Positions 1-10,375 of a DNA stretch of 64,000 bases are shown piece by piece (the stretch's first letter is position 1; every line of letters starts with the position of its first letter). The position numbers and the translations under genes are program-made. Source of the stretch: Pyropia yezoensis (taxonomy: Eukaryota; Rhodophyta; Bangiophyceae; Bangiales; Bangiaceae); assembly GCA_009829735.1 (NCBI GenBank), contig CM020619.1, positions 1,866,590 to 1,930,589 on the forward strand, given 5' to 3'. The notes below the pieces were generated by a model. The model had not been told where the DNA came from. It did no database searches and saw only the letters and a program-made list of their open reading frames with translations.

Positions 1-1960
1 TACTCCTTGTCCGGCTCTTGCTGTAGCAGCACACAACCAAGTTGGTCACAGCTAGCATCCACGTCGAGGACATAGTGGCCTCCCAGCCTGGGAATAGCCA
101 AGATGGGAGGGTTCAGCAACTGGTCCCGAAGGGTCTCGAAGGACTCCTCCTCCACCCGACTTTGGGGAGGCGGATTCCTCGGAAGCGTCGAGCTGACAAG
201 CTCGTTCAGCAAATTCGCCTCTTTGGCGAAGCCCTTTGTGAAACGTCGGTACATCTTGCACATCCCGAGGAAGCTCCTCATCTGGGCTTGTGTCCGGGGG
301 TACTGGGCCTCACAGATAGCCTTCAGATTCTTCTCGTTGACACTATGGCGCCCCGGACGGACAACGTGTCCGAAGTACTCCACCTCTTGAATGAGAAGGT
401 GGCACTTGCTTGCCTTCAGCGATACACCAGCGTCAGCAAGTAGCATGAATACCTGACCTAGATGGTCAATGTGTTCTTCCGGAGTTCGGGAGAACACGAT
501 GATATCGTCGAGGTACACAACACAGATCTGCCACCGTACTCCGGCGAGAATCATGTACATGGCGCGCTGGAAAGTTGCCGGCGCGTTGCGCAGCCCAAAC
601 GGCAACCGCTTGCACTGGTAGGTACCGCAGTGACCGGTAAAGGTAGTTTTATGCCTGTCCTCCGGGGCAATGGGAGTTTGCCAGTACCCCGCGTTCCAGG
701 CTAGGGTGGAGAACACGTTTGCCTCTTCCACTGAGTCCAGACAGTCATACATCCTAGGAAGAGGATAACTGTCGTTCACCGTGCTCTCGTTGAGCTTGCG
801 GTAGTCAATACAGAACCGTGGTGTCCCATCCGGTTTGGGGACGATCACGACTGTGGTCGCCCACTCGGCGTTGCTGGCCTCAACGACGTCTAGGGCCTCC
901 ATGAGAGCCACTTGCTCCTTGACGAGGGCCCTTGAACGGGGCCCTCCCCTATACGGTTGTTAACATATAGGGGCCACACCGGGCTTCAACTCAATCCGGT
1001 GCTCTGCGGCCTTCATGAGTCCCAAATGGCCATCCCACAACTTGTAATATTGGTTCAAGAGGCGTTCAACTTGAACCCGCAACTTGGGCGGAACATTCTC
1101 CATATCCACATGAGGTCGAGGAGGGGCTGCCGACTTGGCTTTTTCCTTCTCCTCCGCGGGCTTCTTGCCGCCGGTCACTTCTGAGTTGAGCGTGACCGCT
1201 ATCACCGAACCCTGATACTCGTCGACATCGCCGAACTTGGCTCCCGACTGGAAATACTTGGGTGAAGAGCTCAGGTTCATCACCTGGACCTTCCACGGGA
1301 CTCCGGCTTTGGAGTCCATCGTGCCAAGGGCAACAAGCACCCGGTGCTTACGAGCAAGACGGGGGTTAGGGTGCACCAACCCGTTCCCCGTGTAATCATT
1401 TACCACGTCGACGTGTGCCACCGAGTTGGGAGGCAACGTGATCTTACGGGCCAGACGCAAGGTAGCAGTAAACCCTTCTCTCACAGAACAAACAGGCTTC
1501 GACTGTGATACTGTCACAGGAGCCACAGACTTCCCCTTACCAAGGACGGGGATAGTTCCCCCATTCATCAACTTAACCCAGTACTCAGGGCCACAAATCA
1601 TAGGCACCTGAGTCACCACGTACGGGGTGCCCAGAAGCAGGGGCACCGACATGTTCTCAACCACTCCATAGGTCACGTCGACCTTATGGGACCCCAGCCT
1701 ATTTGGCAGGGTCACAGCACCAACGATGGGCAGTATCCCACCATTGATGTCGATCATGTCGTTTGCCCTGGACCTTCAACGTTGGAGTTCCACTTCCTTG
1801 GGTATCAGCGACTTGCGAATCAATAAAGCGCCTGAGCCAGTATCCAGTACGATACGGGCACAATACGCACGGCCTGGGGCTAGTTGCACCCGGCCGGCCA
1901 CCCGGAAGCTTCTCCGGTCAGCACAGCGATGACCCGACGTGGGTTCACGTTCTTAGGCAG
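1..1960 (-). pseudogene. Ty3/gypsy pol region (protease, RT, RNase H start)
   Basis: On the minus strand a retropepsin-like segment with a DTGSG active site lies near 1830-1850. It is followed by a linker and then by RT sequence containing the palm YxDD box near 500-520. Next comes the RNase H start, with the LDVDASCDQLG-type motif close to the left edge. Order and motifs are those of Ty3/gypsy pol. The region continues beyond the window. It is part of the fossil element and is broken in a few places. Confidence 0.8.
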
Positions 1961-1999
1961 TCCTACCAGAGGTGGGCGGACCCCTTTGGGTCCGCGCAG

Positions 2000-4672
2000 T
2001 ATGCGACAGGGTTGATTCGTCCTCTGGACCCACTTGGCCGAGGCTGCCGCTGTAAGCTTCGGACGACCAGCTCCAGCGGTTACTCGTTTCTCGCCGACTT
2101 GGCGTCAGAGTCAGAAGGCGAAGGGGAGGACGACGAGTCCGAGGACGACGTGTCCGCCTGTTCCGCCGAGGGTGTGGCGACAGCCACCACCGGCCGCGTA
2201 CTTCCCTCGAGGCGCGAGCGTACTTCGCTCGTTACCGTTTTCTTGCTTTCATTCTTAACAAGTTGTTGAATGCGTGTACTCAACACAGGGCGGTCGTACG
2301 CACAGTTGCCAGCAGCGTTGCCGTTACAACACCGATTCTCCGTTCCCGGGAGGGTCTTCCCGACTTTGGAACTCGTGAGGCTGCGTAGGGGAAGCTCCCA
2401 CAGCGGCTACCACCTGATACTTACGGATCCGGCGCGCCTCCCGTAGCTCTTTGGGATTGTGAGCCTCCTCTCTCTCCTTGGCCAACTTGGCCTGCCGTTT
2501 CTGGCGTTGCTCATTTCGCAGCTCGCAATAAGGCTCCCCTCTGCGGTAGGCAAACCTGTCCAACTCGGCCAGTGTCGCCCGGGAGGTATTATGCTCCCGG
2601 GTCTCCATACGGACCGATCAATGGAGACCTTCCACAAAGCGACTCTTCACCACGGCTTGTGGGTGAAGAAAGCCACAGAGATTGCTAATCTTACGAACTC
2701 GGTCCGCGAAGGACAACTCGTCTTCATTCTCCTCCTGGTGCGCGTGCGTAAACTCCTCGACTTGAGAAGCCAACGCGGCTTCATCATCCATAGCCCTCAA
2801 CAACCAGTTGATGAGCTCTAGGTAGGACGTCACCCCACCAGCTCCTCCACTTGAGGAACTGGGCATGACGGACATAATTTCCGTCCGTAGGTCGACCTGG
2901 GTGAATTCCTGTAGCATGTAAAAAGCCATGCCTTCACATATGGCATTGCCGTCACAGGCTTTCGTAAAACGACGTAGGAACTCAAAGACACGGAGGGGGG
3001 GAGTTCCATCCCTCTCCGATTTGTGCCCGAAAGAGTGAGTTACGTTGTTCTTGGCACGGCCCATAACTCGGGCCTGAACAGGGCCATACGCCACTGACTC
3101 GTTGTGCAGGGCGTAGGCCTCACAGTCAAAGATACCCTAGTAGACCGGGTTGGCCACCTGGATCTTGGGCGGCACCTCACGTTGAGGGAACAGCCGCTGG
3201 GGCAGAGGGGTAAACGGACCCGTCTCTGCCGTTAGCACCGGCGGGCTGGGTGTAACCCCCGGTATCTCTACAGAAGACGCCCCTGTATTGGGCGTTCGAC
3301 CTGCTGACTTCCCCGTGGTTCCCAAGTTGGGAGTCACAGGGTTTGGTCCCTGTTCGGCACGCCCCGATACAGGCGTAGGGTGAAGTGTTCCCTGCGTCTG
3401 CGGACTCGAGAGCCCAACTCCGGTTTGGACATTGAGACCATGTGGCAAACTCGCCACAATCTGATTTGAAGTGGTATTCGTCATCTTGACCACCAGCTCC
3501 GGCAAAGCCTGCCGCAACACATCGGTCGCCTCCCGACGGACAGTTTCCGCCAGGAGACAGCTCTCGACTCCGGTTGAGTCTCTGTCAGCCTCCGGGAGTC
3601 CACCTGAGGGGAAACCACAATCCTCAGGGGTCTCAACCGAGGTGTAGCGTAATGGGACCCAGATTTTCGGACCCAGAAACCACAACCACACACACAGAGA
3701 CCACAGTCCGAAGCCCAGGAAGGAACAAGTAAGAGCCCTTGCTGATCCACTCGCCCGCCACGATACGAGGCAAAGGTAAACAGGACAAAAGCCCGAGTGA
3801 GAAGGAACCCAAAGTACTGTTGATTTTACAAGATGGCCCCGGGGAGAACCCCGGAGCACCCCTCAAAGACCTCCCCCCCTGGCCCCTCCAGGGGCCCTGA
3901 GCGAGGCCCCCAGAGGGCGCCCCCAGCGAGCCAAGTGCCAGCAAGGCACCGGCCGCTCACCGGGCCAACATACAAAAAGCAAGCGAAATCCCCCCACACA
4001 CAAATGTCAATCCCCGAAAAAAACCCAGTGGGTAAAAGGGGAAAGGCACGAAGTCACGCAAGGAAAACAAATGCAAAAAATCAAAAAAATAACCCGAAGG
4101 TCAGTATGCCCCAACCCGGCAAGTCCACCGCTCCGGGTGACCAATCAGGGCACCGGGCGTGTCGCCACTGCCCCGGGCCACCGATGCAGGGATCTTCGGC
4201 CAGCGCGTGGTTCCACGTAACGCTGCCAGCCGGGTCCCAAGTCAGTCTCGCGGGTTCCAACGGTCCCAGGGGCTCAGAACGCCACATGAGGGCAAGGGCG
4301 CGAGCCCATCACCGACCAACGGGGGTCTGTCGTCCTCCAAACGCCTAGTTGGCGATGGCTTCATGCCAAAGTTGGCTCAAGCCCGAGTGGATCCCACGGG
4401 GACATTCCTCTCTCCTCGGGACGTTCCCGTTGAGTGTACCACCCGGTGGCCGGACTTCGGCCCACCATCATCGGGGGTGTCACCCAAAGAAACTCCCGAC
4501 TAGTCGAGGTGGCCAGTTGCCCGCCCGTACTCGCAGTCCTGCTGGCTTGAGGGACCTCCAGTCCCTCTGCGACCCCAGGAACACCTACCTGTGCCTCACC
4601 AGTATTCAAAAGCACTGGAGCACGTGCGTCACCCGTGTACTCCCCGGACGACGGGGGGTCCGACCCAGCCAT
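2000..4672 (-). pseudogene. Ty3/gypsy gag region
   Basis: The gag-like region begins at a probable start Met at 4672, about 100 bp inside the primer-binding site. It has a long Pro/Thr/Gly-rich N-terminal part (about 4670-3140), a capsid-like helical core at 3094-2618 (FLRRFTKACDGN, INWLL, FADRVRKISNLCG) and a charged C-terminal tail (about 2608-2080). The core aligns by eye with the gag of the young element at 50.3-52.0 kb. It is broken in several places and treated as a fossil. Confidence 0.7.
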
Positions 4673-4771
4673 GTTGGCAAACGATCCGTACGACACAGTC
4701 CAAGACCACCGTTCCTCTGAGACAGAGGGCCCCCTACACCCGGGTGCACCCGGAGGTAAAGTTTACCTCTG

Positions 4772-4789
4772 TCCCCTGCTGCTCCACCA
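4772..4789 (-). other. Retroelement primer-binding site (PBS)
   Basis: The plus strand reads tcccctgctgctccacca, the 3' end of a presumed tRNA ending in CCA. It sits 4 bp inside the LTR. The same 18 bases occur at 52246-52263 and 57924-57941, also 4 bp from an LTR, which confirms the assignment. The implied acceptor stem starts 5'-GGAGCAG, unlike the usual initiator-Met primer of plant Ty3/gypsy elements. Confidence 0.75.
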
Positions 4790-4793
4790 AAAG

Positions 4794-5575
4794 TGGCAAA
4801 AGCCGCTCGCGCACTCAGCACCCAAGTTGGGGTGGTGCACAAGGGCTGCCTCTCGTGTCGGGGGAACCGGAAGAAGTGCAAGTCGCACACACGCTGTCTC
4901 TGTTGTGGGGCAATCCCCCCACTAGTAAACAAGAAGATGGCTTGTGGGCCAACAGTTTCTTGGTCGGGACGGGGAAGCAGGGCCAAGCCCCGCTGTCTCT
5001 CTCCTTATCCCCCCAGGGTCCCTCAAAATCTCGCCACTCAGAATCTCCCACCCTAGCACATGCCCACTGGGCCACACGAAAGTTCAAGACGAAAAATTGC
5101 AGAAAACCCTTTAACCCAAGTTGGACTGACTACTAAGCTAACTATCTCTAACTTAGGGAATAAGAACCCAAATGCATGGGGAGAAACGGGTCAGACTAGG
5201 TGCCTGCCGTCCCTTGAATGGCACGTGTTGCCCCCAACCTGGGGTCAATACTGCCGCATGAGTGGCTCACAGCTTCCAGCGAAGATGTCACCTGATAGAT
5301 CCAGCCAACGAACGGCGTGCCGTTGCACTGGATGTAGCCTACAATGGGCGGTAAAACTTCCCCTGCGCCCACCAGGCACGAACACGTGCGTGTGATTTGT
5401 GCCTGGCCATCAAGAGGGCCCCGGTGCTCGCGACACGAAAACACGGAGTTAACCCGGTGTCTCCGCAGAAACGTGCACTTTTCCGGCCGCCGTCAAGATG
5501 GGGCCTGACTCACCTTGAGTCAGGAAGGTACACTGCGTCATGCCCCACAATACAAAGATTTGATCCATATTGCCA
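4794..5575 (-). repeat. 5' LTR of the left Ty3/gypsy element
   Basis: The inner edge is fixed by the PBS with a 4-bp spacer. The outer edge is inferred from a perfect 6-bp inverted terminus: the sense strand starts TGGCAA and ends TTGCCA, giving 782 bp. The 5 bp outside it (ggagt, 5576-5580) would be one target-site duplication; the partner lies beyond the left edge, so the outer boundary remains unproven. Confidence 0.6.
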
Positions 5576-5580
5576 GGAGT

Positions 5581-6955
5581 TGGTTCGGCAGGATCTGTAA
5601 GGAGAGGTCCCAGATTTTATCCCTTAGGTATGAGGCATGGGATTAGGGGGGGAATCCTTATAGAAGAGTGGGGGGAGAGGTGCGTGGGCTGCCACGCCCG
5701 CGGCAACATGATTCCCGGGTGCGTCCGCGCGATGGCAGCAGTAGTGGCGTGCACCACCGCAGCACTGCTTATCGCCTGTCAAATATTTCTTGCTTTCTTG
5801 GGAAATTCTCGATAAAAAACCTGCATAAAACCTGCATCGACCCGCCCTGAAGGCATCATAGACACCACTTTTACCCCCGCTTCTTGTTTTCTGCCTATAA
5901 CAGCTCGGGGCGATTGGTGGTCGCCACCTTCCTTGGTATGACCGGAAGCGCACGGGGCAGGGGAGCACTCTCGTGCAGCGCAAAGAAGCGACCGACCATC
6001 GCTACGCTTGGAAACAATGTTTATAGAAAAGCGTTTAAAAACCGCGCAATCTCTCGCACTGGTTCAGCAAAAACCTGCGCGACGACAGCTTGCGAGGGTC
6101 TGGACGGAAATGTCTCTCCGCCTGGCTCGACATCTACAACGCGAATTCTGACCAATGGAACGCTCCGTCCAGTAAACAGCAGCGCCACCGCTGTTGTCAT
6201 TGGTTGACTGAGCACCGACAGCGGCCGTCGTGTCGGTCATCCTGGGGGAGATTCTTTGGACACACATCCCCAGTAAAGACCCACCGAGAGCGGACGCTTG
6301 GATTCAGAGCGATAAGGCATATATTGGAAACTCTCAAGATATTCGAGGGTTCGAACCACGTGTCTGTATAGATTTGGAGCACAGATGCCTGGGGCACCTG
6401 CAGTGGACCTCCGGGGTTGAAAATCAGCACGAAATCCGCACATTTTGTGTCATGGGAGCAGTTCACAGTGCTTCTCGTGCATCACCACTGCAGCATCATA
6501 TCCAAGGGCAATGAGCCTCTGAAAGTTGCATTTGCGCGCGGACTAAATGCCGAAGCATTGCGAACCGAAGACATAATTTGGGTGCAAAGAAGGCGCTTCT
6601 TCGGCGTCATTTTATCGTGCTATGAGAGGTACGGTGCCGTACCTTTTTTCTCTCGTTATGTTTTTTCGTTCTCACTCATTTACTTCTTGCTTTGTGCAGT
6701 CGTTTACATTTTCTCTCGTCCAACCAGGAAGTCATATCAGCGACAAAGTCACGCGAACGTTGCACGTGTGTCCTGGAATGCAATTTTGGCTCTGGACCCT
6801 ACTATGTTCCCTTAACTGGGGGTGCACAGCCCATCCCTTCGTTCAGAAAAGCAAAATTCTGCTCGAGCCGTTCATTTTCGTGCTCGAGCAGGGCAAGAAT
6901 TTGCACAACGAAGCACGGGATTTGGCCAAAATCGGGCTTGGATCTTGACAGGGGA
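5581..6955. other. No gene recognised (AT-richer flank)
   Basis: This stretch between the LTR and the Harbinger element has lower GC than the gene-dense part of the window. It holds only short unrelated open frames. A small direct repeat (aaaacctgcat twice, about 5816-5838) and a few short palindromes are visible. I see no protein family and no convincing RNA gene. Confidence 0.6.
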
Positions 6956-6958
6956 TAA

Positions 6959-7038
6959 GAGCATGTCTATCAGTGGAGCTAAAACCCATACCTATTCAGC
7001 TACTTTTTATAGCTATAGCTCCGAGCATGTCTATCGGT
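6959..7038 (+). repeat. Left terminal region of Harbinger element (TIR plus inner motif)
   Basis: The outer motif GAGCATGTCTATCAGT occupies 6959-6974. A near-identical direct copy (GAGCATGTCTATCGGT) lies at 7023-7038, 64 bp further in. The right end shows the same doubled arrangement in inverted orientation. Confidence 0.8.
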
Positions 7039-7250
7039 CCTGAGCCATCCTGGCTTCTTCAGCAGACTTGCATATGGAAATGAGAGCCACTTGATGTGAA
7101 ATTCTATTTAATTTGCTAAGTCTGAAGGGTTTGAAGAGTGGCGAGACAACGCACAAGCTCGTGAATCGCTGCCGACATCCCTGCCTGCCTGTCATTGCGT
7201 AACCCGTCTCACCGTCCGACCTTCCCTCCCCCCGCCCCCCCCCCGTTTTC

Positions 7251-7745
7251 GTTCCAACGGACGACCTATTTACGCACCTGTTGAGCGACGATGACGTGGA
7301 AAAGGCTGTTATCGAAGTATGTTTAGCTGCTGCAACGGCCGGCGGGCCTGCGCTTGAGCCAGTACCAGCAGCGTGGGGCGGGCGGCAGGTAGGGTCGGCT
7401 TCGAACACACACCGAGGTGCGTGTTCCTGGTTTGCCGACTACCTGTCATCCTCTCCGAGGTATATCTCCTCCCACTTTCGCGGAATGTTCCGAGTTCCTC
7501 TCCGGTTGTACCATGTCCTGGAGCGCGAGCTGCCCCTCGTGGACCCGACGCTGCTGCAGCGGACCGACTGCACGGGCAGGCGTGGCCATCCCTTCTACGT
7601 CAAGATTCTGAACTCGCTACGGCGTCTGGGCACTGGTCGATCTTTTCGAGATCTCGACGACCACTCCCGCATGTCGGTGGAGGCTCAACGACAAGCTTTT
7701 TTAGCCGTCCTCCGTGCCGTGCGGTCCAACGAAGACGGCGGGTAG
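7251..7745 (+). pseudogene. Harbinger-type transposase N-terminal fragment
   Basis: The frame is open from a C-rich tract near 7230 to a stop at 7745. The C-terminal third has the Plant_tran/Harbinger N-domain pattern: FRGMFRVP, LYHVLERELP, then a TDCTGRRGHPF segment and LNSLRRLGTGRSFRDLDD. It ends with a helix (EAQRQAFLAVLRAV) just before the stop. No obvious Met opens the frame, so an upstream exon or start is missing. The DDE nuclease domain of a full transposase (350-450 aa) is absent. It is most simply an internally deleted transposon relic; a domesticated N-domain cannot be excluded. The family is known for nuclear DDE transposases that pair with a Myb-like partner, which I do not see here. 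Confidence 0.65.
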
Positions 7746-8002
7746 TGCCATGGGTTGGACGGAGGGACAGGCGGGCTTTGCAGTTGTGAGTGTTGTACTG
7801 GTCACTCTCACCATATTTGTGCCACTTCTTCTTTACTTCTGAACAGAAATTGTGCCACCGCCGCTCATTCCTGGGATGGAACCATCTGATTGGCTTGGCT
7901 ATAGTAGCCCAGAGGATAGCTCTAAGCTATCCTATGTGCTATCCGAGCCCGGATTTGGCCCCGCGGATAGCTCAGAGCTATTTGTTTATGGGTTATAGGT
8001 GC

Positions 8003-8071
8003 ACCGATAGACATGATCTGAGCTATAACCCATAATAGTATGATTTTTGGGTTCCACCGATAGACATGCTC
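8003..8071 (-). repeat. Right terminal region of Harbinger element (TIR plus inner motif)
   Basis: Inverted copies of the terminal 16-mer lie at 8056-8071 (outer) and 8003-8018 (inner, one mismatch). The sequence between them (ataacccata, complement tatgggttat) echoes the acccata found at the matching place in the left end. Confidence 0.8.
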
Positions 8072-8074
8072 TAA

Positions 8075-8961
8075 GCAGTGCTGCGCAGGGGTGGGGCGGT
8101 TGGGTGCTACGAGCGTATGATGGTTGGCAACCCCGCCATTTGCGGCCGCAATGTCACTACCCATTTTTCCAGGCTCATCCCTAGCGTGGCGCGGCGGTGT
8201 GGTGGCCGGTCAGAGCAAGGCTGGGGATGGGCGATAAGCTGCTACTCCCACCCCTCACGCTGCCGCTTTTTAAACTAGTCGCTGCGGCCTGCTGTCGGTC
8301 TGGCTGCTGCTCGATGGCGCGCTATTTGTGCTGGCAATGGTACATATGAACACGCCTGCTACAGGACAGCCGTCCACGATGGCATCCTCGTTCGCCCGCA
8401 AGGGCACCACGTCCAGGGGGTTGGGGTTCAGGCCAGAAACAAAGAGGTGGACAAGAAGAGTGAGGGCAGCGGCGGGACAGGCCGTGGAACCAACGACCGC
8501 GAGCGGGCGCGGCAACGCCCAACGGCGGGGACAGCCGCCCACGTCCACACACCTTGGCCCACCTGGGCGGGCCCACTGTGCAAGCATGCGGGATGACCGA
8601 AAAAGAAGACAAAGAAGCGGCGTGGGGCGTGTGGGCGTCAAGAATAATACACGTTTTGGTAGCCAGGCACGCCCCCCCCTGCCCTCCCCTTCCCCCAACC
8701 GACAGCCCACAGTGCACATGCGTGCCTAAAGGACCTCGACTTTCCGCTGGTACAGCCCCAACAGCGCACAAACGATGCATCCGAACACCCTCCACAGCAC
8801 GGGTGGACGTCGATGAGCATAGCATTAAGGAGGGTGGCCCATATTCGGCGAGAAGCGGCCTCTCCCACCGCCACTGCCGCCCCCCCATCCCTCATCTTTG
8901 CTGCGCCACTCGTACTCCCGGCGCGAGCTGGACGCACGCACCACGGGCACCTGCAGATGCA
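8075..8961. other. 3' flank of V-ATPase E, no gene recognised
   Basis: The region is GC-rich with long overlapping open frames on both strands, none with a recognisable family or consistent start. C-runs on the plus strand near 8665-8700 and 8878-8888 read as G-runs in the sense of the V-ATPase gene, just beyond its stop codon. Confidence 0.5.
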
Positions 8962-10375
8962 TCAAGCCGACGCCGCTTCCGCATCGTCGGCGCCAAACAG
9001 CATGCTCCGGATGACCGGCAGGTTCTGCTGGTACGCAATCTCCAGGCGGCTCTCAAAAGTGTTCTCCAGCATCACCCGCCCGCCGTTGCTGAAGAGGGTC
9101 ACGCCCCCGGTGCTGTGCGGGGGCGAAACAAGAAACCAAGAAGAAGGAAGGCAAGAGTGCCCCACAGTCCGACAATCAATGCCAGTGACACATCACAAAA
9201 ACGCAAGCACAGAGGCAGTGACCGTTAGGAACAGTCCAGGCGGCCGTGAGCAGAGACGCATCGATTTGCTATGGACAAAGCAAATCGATGAAAGTCACAT
9301 CATCAGAGAACAGACTGCTCCTCAAGCTGCTTGTCGCAACTCCACGGCCCAGTAGTACCACAACATTACCAGACGCAGGCCGCACACACAGCCTATCGGG
9401 AGGGAAAACAGGAACTTACCAGTTCTCGGACAAGAACCGCTTCGAGTCCACCACCGCATTGATAGGCGCCCCGTCGTTCTTGTCAGTGTACTCCTCCGAC
9501 ACAGTCTTCAGAGCAGACTCGACGGCGGGGGCATCCGCTTCGCGGGTGCGGACAACCACCTCCTCATCGCGGAGCGCGAGGAGAGACTGGAGGATCAGCG
9601 AAGACAAGAGGGCCTTGTACACGTCTGGGTTCTCGGTAGAAATGCGGGCCAGCCGCTTGTCGGCGTCGTCGTACACCTCCCGCAGCACCTCGTCGCGAGC
9701 CTTCAGGACCTTGAGTCGTGAGCCATTCAGCTCTGTCGAATGGGCACTACGAGAGAGACGCGAATCGCACAAAGAACGCCACCGCGTCGTGGGGAGAGCA
9801 AGGGAGCAAGACCAACGGGGGAAACAGGAGTACGCCACCGGACGCCACGGTGAGTCAGGGTCGGGAAGCGCAGCAAGCGAAAAAAAAAAAAAGGAGCTCG
9901 GTGACCCCACGAAGAGCAACAAGGACGCCACGAAGTCCATGAACAGGGCCACAACCAACAAGGGCGACAAGAACGACCACAACCCCTCCCTCACAGCTCG
10001 CGCCGGCGCCAGAGCCGCACACACCCACAGGCCGCCCACCCCACCCTCGACGGAGCTACTTGAACACCACCAGCAGCCACACGATACCTGCCCGTCCCCA
10101 TTCAACACTCGCACTAGCAAGTCCGACCCCCCCCCCCCCCCGACTAACCCACGACCAGCCCCCAAGACGTACATCTTCCTGTTGACCTGAATGAGCTTGG
10201 TCTTGCGCTCGTACTCGGCCCGAATTTTCTCGCGCGCCGCCTCCACCGTGGACAGCTTGCGGATGTTAAAGTCCTCCTCAGCCTTGACACCAATCTCTGC
10301 CGCCTTCTCCTCTGCCTCTTGGCGGATGAAGGAGACCATCTGCTGGATCTGCTGCTTGACCTGCGAGTCGTTCAT
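8962..10375 (-). CDS. V-type proton ATPase subunit E (3 exons)
   Basis: Subunit E is a peripheral-stalk stator of the vacuolar H+-ATPase, linking the V1 head to the membrane sector. Exons are 10375-10173, 9746-9420 and 9112-8962. The introns have donors GTACGT and GTAAGT, acceptors CGTAG and CACAG, and phases that join cleanly (phase 2 twice). The product is 226 aa, the usual length of the family. The N-terminal half is the charged coiled-coil stalk (QIQQMVSFIRQEAEEKAAEI, then EKIRAEYERKTK). Exon 2 starts in the conserved STELNGSRLKVLKARDE segment. Exon 3 carries the C-terminal CTGGVTLFSNGGRV, ENTFESRLE and LPVIRSMLFG motifs. Intron 1 holds sense-strand G and T homopolymers. Spliced reads would confirm the junctions. 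Confidence 0.93.

Larger units (their letters stand above)
1..5575 (-). mobile_element. Decayed Ty3/gypsy LTR retrotransposon, 5' part
   Basis: The minus strand carries, in sense order, a 5' LTR (4794-5575), a primer-binding site (4772-4789), a gag region (about 4672 down to 2000), a retropepsin region (about 1900-960) and the start of reverse transcriptase/RNase H, which runs off the left edge. The gag core has the FLRRFTKAC-type helix seen in the younger element at 43-58 kb. The protease motif is DTGSG, and the RT catalytic box reads YLDDIIVF-like. The coding regions are broken several times, so this is a fossil copy. The 3' LTR lies outside the window, so the age cannot be read from LTR divergence. 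It shares its primer-binding site with the younger element and is probably a distant cousin of it. Confidence 0.85.
6959..8071 (+). mobile_element. PIF/Harbinger-type DNA transposon, internally shortened
   Basis: The element is 1113 bp and flanked on both sides by TAA (6956-6958 and 8072-8074), the 3-bp TWA target typical of PIF/Harbinger. The ends are inverted: gagcatgtctatcagtgg on the left against the complement of ccaccgatagacatgctc on the right. A second copy of the 16-bp terminal motif lies inside each end, at 7023-7038 and, inverted, at 8003-8018. The interior encodes only the N-terminal part of a Plant_tran/Harbinger-type transposase. The DDE catalytic region is absent and there is no room for it, so mobility would need a transposase supplied in trans. 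The family call rests on the TSD, the TIRs and the coding fragment together. Confidence 0.8.

Noticed and set aside
3833-5395. Plus-strand frames within the left retroelement gag and LTR region
   Set aside because: They are shadows of the minus-strand element; the PBS and LTR placement explain the region.
6345-6360. tRNA B-box-like sequence ggttcgaacc
   Set aside because: The surrounding bases do not form a T stem, no A box fits upstream and no cloverleaf could be drawn.
8322-8888. 188-codon minus frame downstream of V-ATPase E
   Set aside because: No family, irregular composition and overlap with equally long frames on the other strand; most likely 3' flank.
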